Shown here: piece by piece, positions 56,701-64,000 of the stretch
Position numbering within the stretch: the first letter of the stretch is position 1
Layout: every line of letters starts with the position of its first letter
Assembly (NCBI GenBank): GCA_028564705.1
Contig: JAPXFQ010002688.1
Coordinates: 1,922,001-1,986,000, forward strand
From: Apricaphanius iberus
Lineage: Eukaryota; Chordata; Actinopteri; Cyprinodontiformes; Aphaniidae
Reading direction: 5' to 3'
DNA: 64,000 nucleotides
Notes under the pieces: generated by a model
Told to the model about the DNA's origin: nothing
What the model saw: the letters and a program-made list of their open reading frames with translations, nothing else
The model's database searches: none
Made by a program: the position numbers and the translations under genes

Positions 56701-59062
56701 GTTTGATAATTCTTTTGTAATACGTTTCTTGAATTCGGACATTCGACTTAATAACAATTTTAAACTACAAGTGAAAGGAAAACTGAAAAGTAGAGTTTGT
56801 AAAAAAAAAATGTATGTTTTATTTGACCAAATAATCTGATGTTGTAAATCTATTCCCAATCTGTAGGACCTTGGACCTCTGCTCTCCTCTTGGCAGTATC
56901 ATCACTTTCCACCATCATCCTCGTTCACCAGCTCTGCATTTTGGTCCTCAGTAAACACAGATAATGGAAAATGTAAACAAAAAGTTAGATATTCTAGTTC
57001 ATTATAGAAAAAGCTAATAAAATGTATTTGTCATTTTATTTATTTCTAAAAAACGTGTTCTCCAGTCTGAGTCTCCAGGGTTATGAGTAAAAAGTATTAT
57101 TCAAGAGTTAGTTGTGCCACCACCTCTTAACTTCACCCTGCCTTTGGCTCCTTGTGAAGGAAGCAAAGATTGATAGTTTGGAGTAATGTACATGTAGAAC
57201 TCAACATGATTGTCTTGAAACAGATGAAAGGGCATATCTGCCTTGAACTTTAAGTGGCTTCTATCTTCTTATCATCTCCTGTTCTGCTCACTCCTCCAGA
57301 CTACTCAGAGACAGGAAAGATGGCAGGGGAGACAAAGAGCCTGCACCTCCACCATCTCGCCTTCCCTTTGTAGCGCTCTCTCCATCGCTGTTAGTCACAC
57401 ATGATTATGCCTTGTCAACGGCGGACCAAGTGTTGCTATTTGCCTGTAATAGCATCACAATCAGTGTCAATCTGTCCATGGCTCAAATGCTGTTCACACT
57501 GTGTGTCCTTTGACTCTGCATTTTACATATGGTTAGCATACTCATATTTGGCCTTTCTGATCGTATATGAAGATCCACAGTTCACTGTGTACACAGACAT
57601 AATTATTAACAATGTGCATTCCTCCATGTAAATATCCACTTTGAAAAGTGTTGTCGCTTATATCTCTGAGATACACAATCAACTGCTCGCACTTGTTGAA
57701 TCTGTTGTTTTGGAGACCAGCACACAGGATGAATATAAGATGGGGGATTGAGAAAGAAAGAACTGATGGTTGAGAAAGAAATAGAATCAAAGTGGGAGCT
57801 TCAAAGCGGCGATGAATCAATGTTCATTTGCTTCAAGTATTTTTGTCTCACCTTTAATCTATGGAAATGTATGGAACAGAGGAAGTATAATTGTAAGGTG
57901 GACTTTGACCACAGAAATCTTTCAAGTGCTTGTTCCTGGAGGCCGTGCAGTAATCACTGTGGGTTCTCTCCGCTGATGATGGGGAGGGAATTAATTTACC
58001 CTGGAGAAAAACAAATTAAGGCTCTACTCAGCTCAGCGCTCTGTCACACAATAGCATATATAAATATTTAATCTTGGGCGATCCAGGTTAGCAAAGGTTT
58101 AGTACATCTCCATTTACACAAGGGCCTGCTCTCCAAGCCGTGGCCTCCGTTTCCCTCTAAGCTCTCCTCCTGATGAGTGCCTACTGCCCTCTCCTTCACC
58201 TCCCTGTCTTCCTTCTCTCGCTCTCCTCACTACCTCTCCATCTCCAACCAATATCTTCCTTGCTCGTTTGGTCTTATTGCCCTCTCCTTTGCATGAACTC
58301 TCATCATCTATTGTCAAGTCCTTGACTCCATCCTATTCAGTTGTCAAATGCAAAATATCAAAATACTCACTGTAAAACTGAACTTGTAAGGCCCCAACAC
58401 CCGAATCCCCTTTGACACAGATGTATCACTTATTGCCCCACAGTAAGTGTAGAGTGTACCGTGAAAAAAAGGATTCAGCTTACACGGTTAAAAATGCCAC
58501 AGAGATTTATAAACTTGTACATACATCTAGTTCAGGGCTGCACTGTATTATAGAAACAACTCTCTTTCCTATTTAAAATCAGAGCTCTGATCATGTTAAA
58601 TGTTTTGAATTGCAATAAATTTACTAGGCAAAAATGTGGGCTTTGTTATTTTAGCATCCAGTTTCACATTGCCTTCCAGTTGAGCAATAAAAAATAAGAG
58701 TGTGTCACATTATATTACAGGAATTAGAATAATATTGTAAAAAAGCCTCGGAATGAAATGGACCTTTGCTCTTGCTCCTTGTAAAAGAATACATTCATTT
58801 ATAGGTCTACTGAAAGTAAGTTCTTCAAGCCCACAGCTATAGTGGTACAGTGATGACCAGATTTTAAAAATGGCTGTGTTTATATTTAAATAAAATTAGG
58901 TTCTGTTTATTTTAGCTTTTCCCTTAGATTCTAGAGCCATGGTGTTTTACTCTAATGGAAAAATAACTGGACAGAAAAAAAACAATAAATAAAACACTCT
59001 TAATCCTCATTACTGCATTATTTTTCACCATCCATCCTTTGCTTAGGATTTGTAAACAGGGA
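53701..59062. other. repeat-poor unique stretch, 5.4 kb
   Basis: The longest stretch without a transposon that I can recognise. The AT-rich parts (53.7-56.9 kb) show only short ORFs. The 57260-58330 part is more complex, with TTAATTTACCCTGG, ATAATTATTAACAAT and CACATGATTATGCC words, plus a pyrimidine-rich tract at 58140-58290. It looks like the kind of sequence that vertebrate enhancers occupy. No exon was convincing. Confidence 0.3.
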
Positions 59063-59166
59063 TGCACTGATACTGATACTAGTATCGGGTATCGGGGCTG
59101 ATAGGTTCTAATGTACTCGTATCAGTATCGGTTAGTTAACTGATCCCATAAACTGATACTAAAAAT
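59063..59166. mobile_element. hAT-like MITE end
   Basis: CAGGGATGCACTGATACTGA, then TACTAGTATCGGGTATCGGG and ATCAGTATCGG words form the end of a teleost hAT family whose opposite end is at 119-205. Only this end is recognisable. Confidence 0.65.
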
Positions 59167-59750
59167 TTTATTTTTCACTGGAAGTTTCAGTTTTGTGGTA
59201 ATTTCTATTATTATTTTATTTTTTATCTAATTCACCATCATTTGTACAAGCAGAGAAGGAAATAAATTCGTATTCATTAAAGTCTTCCAATTAATTACAA
59301 CAAAAATAAAGAAACATCACATGCGTGTATTAGCCTACTTGCACTTATTCAGATGATGATCCTACCACTGATATTGTATTTCACTATTAAATGTATCTCT
59401 AAGTATTTAGGTAAATCAATGAGTTGAGTATTAGGCATTCTCCCTAATCATGATGACAGGTATTTTGAGAGTTGTTAAGCTGTAATCTGAGCGCCCCTAA
59501 AGAAGCCTTTAATCGGTAGCATACTTGCTAATAGTCTCAGCAATTATATCTGTACCATCTTAATTTAAACTTCTTCAACAGAACTGTGTTAGTTTTCTTC
59601 TGTAATACACAGACTGCCTAAGTAATGCATATGTTTACGCTGTTTTCCCAACTTTAGTGAACATGACCGTGTCTTATCCCCTCGTTGTGATGTTGTTGTT
59701 TTTGTGAATAAAACTGGGCAATTAAAGACACAGCAAGCCAGTAATAGCTT
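59167..59750. other. no recognised feature
   Basis: AT-rich unique DNA next to the hAT end. It may contain the decayed interior of that element. Confidence 0.35.
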
Positions 59751-60080
59751 CAATGCGGAATGGGCGCGCGGGGCACGCTGACACCCCACTGTGAGAAACT
59801 GCACGCGCCCCAGTTAGATGTCTCCGCCTTGCCGTAACGAGGCTCGCGCGCTGATGAGAGGGGATGTAATGGATTTATAGCGCAGGAGCCTTCCTGTGGG
59901 TCCACAGCCGCTGTCAGCTCCGCCAACTAGCAACTTCTGTAATAAACTGCTGAGCCGCCTCCTTCATAAACGCGAGCCAAAGATAGGAAAGCATGCGTCT
60001 CCACTGCTTTCCCACGGAGGGATGCAGGTAGTTTACAGCAGTAGCCTACAGATGCTGTGCTCTGGAAATGGATCGAGTGA
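59751..60080. promoter_or_regulatory. CpG-rich patch, possible promoter or first exon
   Basis: CpG dinucleotides are frequent here (GGGCGCGCGGGGCACGC, CACGCGCCCC, GGCTCGCGCGCTGATGAG) and rare in the surrounding sequence. No TE end or inverted repeat explains it. A 71-codon plus frame (59896-60111) starts MGPQPLSAPPTSNFCNK and has no family that I recognise. The position and the CpG density could mark a promoter, but methylation-free status and transcription cannot be seen from sequence. Confidence 0.35.
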
Positions 60081-60245
60081 CAAAATTAGAGAGGCTATGA
60101 ACGCCTGTTAATTTAATGTCATTTAAAGTTGGTTGATTTTAGAAAGACTCAACAAAGGTCCATCCTTACACTTTCCCATAAATAAAAATGTATTTAAGAA
60201 ATAACATGTACCTTGCTTAACTTCACAAATATAAAGAGTTAAGTC

Positions 60246-60365
60246 AGGGGTCTCCAACCCTAGTCCTGGTGAGCTAATATTCTGCTGCTTTTAGACACAT
60301 CCCTGCTCCAACACAGCTGAATCAAATGAATGGCTCCTTTGCCAAACTTGCTGGCATACTTGAGA
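60246..60365. mobile_element. hAT-type MITE fragment (same family as 4132)
   Basis: Begins CAGGGGTCTCCAACCCTAGT, then CCTGGTGAGCTAATATTCTG and ACACAGCTGAATCAAATGAA. It matches the left end of the family at 4132, and the right end is missing. Confidence 0.7.
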
Positions 60366-60474
60366 GGTAATTCAATTATTTAATGTATACTATATATAAA
60401 GCATGAACAAAATATTTTGTGGCACATTCAACTACAACCAAATTACAAGTAAGGTTAATAAAACTATTACTGGT

Positions 60475-60660
60475 GAAGGTCAGAGGGCCTGGTGGCACCA
60501 GTGTTCAGCAGCCTCAAGGGCAGCTCTGGATACATTGCAGCTTGCCATCACCAGTGTGTGAATGTGTGCGTAAATGGGAGAATGACTGAATGCAGTGTGA
60601 AGCGCTTTGGGGTCCTCTGGACTTGATAAAGCGCTATACAAGTACAAGCCATTTACCTTT
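60475..60660 (+). mobile_element. LINE 3' tail, ~186 bp
   Basis: AGGGCAGCTCTGGATACATT, then GCTTGCCATCACCAGTGTGT, GAATGTGTGCGTAAATGG, GTGTGAAGCGCTTTGGGGTC and AAAGCGCTATACAAGTACAA followed by GCCATTTACC: the 3' end of a common teleost non-LTR element. No coding sequence remains. Confidence 0.75.
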
Positions 60661-62029
60661 TTACATGTATCATTAATTTCAGAATTTGGTCTGTTTAGTG
60701 CAGGGGCAGTCTAAGGTTATGTGGGGGCTTGAGGAGAATTAGATGCATAAACCCTTTCCCTGTAAAGCCTGTTCTCCACCAGCTAGAACTAAATGTGTTT
60801 GACTGCAGATTTTTATTGAATCTGGAAGAAGAGGCCAACCGTTAAAATTTGGCAACTCATTGAGAGGTGTTTGCCTGTAGTAACACGCTAAACACACGCA
60901 ACAGAAGTTACGCAGCTAGGACTCAACTCAAACTATTTCAGCATGGCTATTTAACTATTATGATTGTTAAATAGCTAAAGGCTATTTTTAAAGTTATTAA
61001 GTATTTAAATATTTATATCTTAAATTATTATATGTTTTTATATTAGAAAACTGTCAAGATTTTTTTTTTAGATCTATCATTTGTGCAAGAAGATACAGCA
61101 TTCTTGGGGCCCCTGGTTAGGGTGGCCCTAAAGAGACGCAGCCTTGTTAAGTAACCCAATATTTTTCAGGTAATTCAAGATATAAAAATGATCAGTTTAG
61201 ATAAGAAACTAATAAAAGAAGACGTTGAAACCTGTTTTACTCAATTTACAGCAATGGACATGTGACAGTAGAACAGTTTTATCAAGCATCTCTCTGAGAA
61301 TTAAATAGCAATATTCTTTGATATTACCACTTTTTGGCTGAATAACAACAGGAAAGCTGAAAGAGTCTTCAAATATGTGAGTTTCTCCTTAGCACACCAA
61401 ACAAATTTGCTGACAGGAAAATAATATACATGATAACAATAATATACTAAAAAGAAAACAGTTTGATTCACATAATACTCAAAATATGTAACATACAAGT
61501 GAAGATTAGAGCCATAGTACATTTATTGCACATTTAAAATAATACTAAGCTCAACCATTAAATTATATATTTTGTTAAGTTTATGTTTTGTTATAATTTC
61601 TTAAGTATAAGTAATGTTTGGGGATCATTAAGAGAGAAAGCTTTTAAGTGGATGCTTTAATGTTTTTTTTATTATTATTTTTACACACCTTCCTTTCCTT
61701 TACTTGTGAGACCATCAGGTTAGTTCTTCTGTCAATAAAGCTTTGATTTTAAGAAGATAATTTATGATTTCTGTTGTCTGCTCCTCTTTGATCCAACCTT
61801 TTAAGCTGACCCACTAACCAGATGTCACTTGGTCTCATTGTGCCTTCTGCTTAAGTAGTCAATAGGCCTATAGTCAGCTAATTTATTGTTAATATGTTCA
61901 TTGATCATGCACCCTATGGGACTGGACCAAAGACGATTTTCACTAAGTTGCCGAGTAGCATTACATGATGTAAACACCATTAAGTATTCATTTCATGAGT
62001 CTCAATTAGATGCTTTTGTCTTTGTCTAA
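60661..62029. other. no recognised feature
   Basis: AT-rich unique sequence. TCAATAAAGCTTTGATTTTA at 61733-61752 also occurs at 21132 and may be a LINE tail fragment. Nothing else identified. Confidence 0.35.
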
Positions 62030-62216
62030 AGTTCCACTGCAAGAGCGTCCTCACAGATCTACCTAAAACGTCATTCAAACAGCTGCAACTGATCCAGAAT
62101 GCTTCTGCTCATAAACAAACACAGACTTTCTATGCTCCCCTTATCTGGAAAAAAAACTTACCGATGACAGCAAAAATTAAAACTTATATGTTTAAAGCCA
62201 TCTTTGAGTACTCTAA
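62030..62216 (+). mobile_element. L2-type LINE, decayed RT C-terminal part
   Basis: CKSVLTDLPKTSFKQLQL, then IQNASAH, resembles CNSLLTGLPKKSxxRLQLIQNAAAR. After a deletion, APLIWKKNLPMTAKIKTYM and FKAIFEYSN match the LWNSLPxxxRxAxTxxxFKxxLKTHLF tail. The copy is interrupted at 62217 by a MITE and continues at 63413. Confidence 0.7.
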
Positions 62217-63412
62217 TGCCCCATTTCCACTAGGGCCAGTACTGTACAGTATCGAACGGGTCAGTACGGCCTGGAACGGGTAGGTTGTGTTTCCAATACC
62301 ATCTCAAAAGAACAGTAGTTAGCTTAACAAAAGCTCCAGCAAAATGCCGGCACAACTAAAGCTACAGCAGAAAGCATCTCTCTTCTGTTGTTGAAGATTT
62401 CCTTTTTGTAAAACAGAGATTTTTTAGACTTCCATCGCTCAGAGTGATGGCAATCTAGCCATCTTGTTTTACAAGGATACTTTGCAGATTGTTTTTAGTT
62501 GGACATTAAATTTAAGTCAGCTCCAGGACAGGGTGATTGCATAAGCAGGTTTTTGAAAATATTTGTCATTACTTGCAATTCCTTCATATGAAAAAAGAAT
62601 CAGGTACAGTAGGAAAAAAAATTGATTAATATCTGAACAAAGATTTGGTATGAAAAAAAATCAGAGATTTAATTTGTAAGCCATATCGCCCAGCCCTGCC
62701 TCCTCTCACTCCCTCATCATCACCTGCACCTGTCTTCAATCTTCAGCCACTCATCTCACCTATTCTGAACCTTTAATCCTGGGGGTTGGCCCTTGTTTAT
62801 ATTATTTATATTATTATTGTATTTATATTATTGTTAATATTTTTTAAACAAATCTAGAAAACATATTTTCTGAAACCAAAAAGAATATCTGTGAACCTGA
62901 AACTACTGTGAAAAAGACTTCAAGCTCTGCACTACAGGGACGCAGACCTGGTACTAAAAACAGGAGTCACCAACACTAACCATTCAGCCAACATGACAAC
63001 ATAGTGAAATGTATTGATTCAATAATATATATATACTCACACGGTCCCCACGTTGTTTAAAACCTATTTAATTTGCGACTCACACTGATTTCTTTTTCAT
63101 TTTAGGCTGCTTGCAGTTAACTGTTGTGTGCTGCTTATTTAAAACTTTAAACCATAGCTTACCCTTAGACAAACAAACAAATCCAGACCAATCAGTGGCT
63201 ACCACTGCTGCGTAGGAGTGAGAGGGATATCATGTTACTGGACCAATCAGTCCATAGACCGGCGTTTCGGGTCAATTTGGACACTTGGAACCAAGGCAGG
63301 GGTAATCCGAAAAAAAGGGGTTGGCTGGGGTGGGTTCGGAACAGACAAAGGTAATGGAAACACGCCAAAGCGCCCCATTCCGTACTATATTGGCACTAGT
63401 GGGAATGGGGCA
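62217..63412. mobile_element. MITE inserted in the L2 copy, ~1.2 kb
   Basis: TGCCCCATTTCCACTAGGGC at the left and TGCCCCATTCCCACTAGTGC (reverse strand) at the right are inverted ends. The interior has GTACTGTACAG and ACCGGC words and a nested piece ending CATATCGCCCAGCCCT (about 62682-62697), which resembles another hAT-type end. TAA on the left and TAT on the right leave the target duplication unclear. The flanking LINE is continuous if this is removed. Confidence 0.65.
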
Positions 63413-63648
63413 TATTATAACTGCTCTCTGTCGTCTTTTATTGAGTCTTGTGTTTTTATACCTAATTGCGTTGTTGATTTTCATTCTTTTACGCTGTTTT
63501 TTATTCTTATTCCTATTTGTTGCTTTTACCTTCTATGCTTTAATCATATGTTTGGTTTCTTTACCACCGAATCATGTAAAGCACCTTGAATTACCTTGTG
63601 TTGAAAGTGTGCAATACTAATAAAATTGCTTTGCCTTGCCTTCCCTAC
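63413..63648 (+). mobile_element. L2-type LINE 3' UTR and TTGCC tail
   Basis: Continues the copy at 62030. It ends ATGTAAAGCACCTTGAATTA, then TGCAATACTAATAAAATTGC and TTTGCCTTGCCTTCCC, the same tail as at 13020 and 51350. The two frames at 63218-63620 read across this UTR and the MITE and are not genes. Confidence 0.75.
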
Positions 63649-64000
63649 AGCTAAGCTAGTGGTGCCATGAAATAAGTATATTTTGTGAGGTGAACTATAA
63701 TGACATTTTCGTGTTAATGTCATGCAAAAATAATTTGTTTTTGAAGTTCCACCTTTATTGTTGATAGATTACAAATATCACATATCAAGTCTAGTCCAAA
63801 TATCCTGTCTTTAAAATCTCATTTGATTGCTATTTATCGCGTCAAAATGCAAACAGTGCTTAAAACTCCATGAGCGCTTATTGAGTTAACAAGTTAACCT
63901 CTCCTTTCCATCCCAGCTCGCCGCTTACTGGCAGAGAAGCATTCCAGAACAAAAGAAACATTTAGTGTCTCCTTGTTTATTCCTGTGCTCGCTCTGTATT
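63649..64000. other. no recognised feature
   Basis: Short unique stretch to the end of the window. Nothing identified. Confidence 0.35.

Noticed and set aside
1..64000. Prokaryotic features such as CRISPR arrays, operons or prophage
   Set aside because: Repeat content, composition and splice-like signals are all those of a fish genome; no regularly spaced repeats with unique spacers were seen.

Overview
The window looks like intergenic or deep-intronic DNA from a ray-finned fish, most likely a percomorph teleost. This rests on composition (AT-rich, CpG-poor) and on the repeats, many of which I recognise as teleost families: L2-type LINEs with TTGCC or TGATTGATT tails, a Dong/R4 (Rex6-like) LINE with a restriction-like endonuclease, Tc1 relics, hAT and PIF/Harbinger-like MITEs, and a THAP-bearing TTAA-flanked element. 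No gene can be annotated with confidence. Every ORF that matches a known family belongs to a decayed transposable element. There are no operons, CRISPR arrays or prokaryotic signals.

Layout. 0-17 kb: hAT and L2 fragments at the left edge, a 223-bp hAT MITE with 8-bp target duplications (4.1 kb), a reverse L2 3' end (7.1-7.85 kb), a Tc1 remnant (8.84-9.37 kb), a 530-bp foldback element (11.5-12.0 kb), a 946-bp hAT element (15.2-16.1 kb), and an L2 piece broken by another repeat next to a perfect 44-nt palindrome (16.3-17.2 kb). 17-31 kb: mostly unique sequence with a possible exon (18.38 kb), a TGACAG palindrome (20.36 kb), a Tc1 relic (20.7-21.05 kb), a PIF/Harbinger-like element carrying a MADF fragment and a histone-type 3' processing signal (23.77-24.59 kb), and a Kolobok-like THAP element (25.57-27.07 kb). 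31-41 kb: the 5' half of an L2 LINE, a second THAP-element end running into (AT)n, a possible 14-nt microexon (36.46 kb) and a 605-bp TTAA-flanked transposon (39.45-40.06 kb).

41-46 kb is a nested transposon cluster: one Rex6/R4-like LINE appears split by a small MITE, an L2 LINE and a DNA transposon, with a tRNA-like insertion in its ORF. 46-52 kb has two related MITE-like elements in tandem and an L2 whose reverse-transcriptase core is replaced by another transposon. 52-64 kb has teleost dispersed repeats, a long repeat-poor stretch (53.7-59.0 kb), a CpG-rich patch that could be a promoter (59.75-60.1 kb), and a terminal L2 split by a 1.2-kb MITE.

There is no gene pathway to describe. The stretches most likely to have host function are the unique blocks between transposons, which I could only judge by appearance (palindromic homeodomain-type sites, AT-rich cores, splice-like borders). 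Transposon family names are from memory of consensus features, not from a database search.
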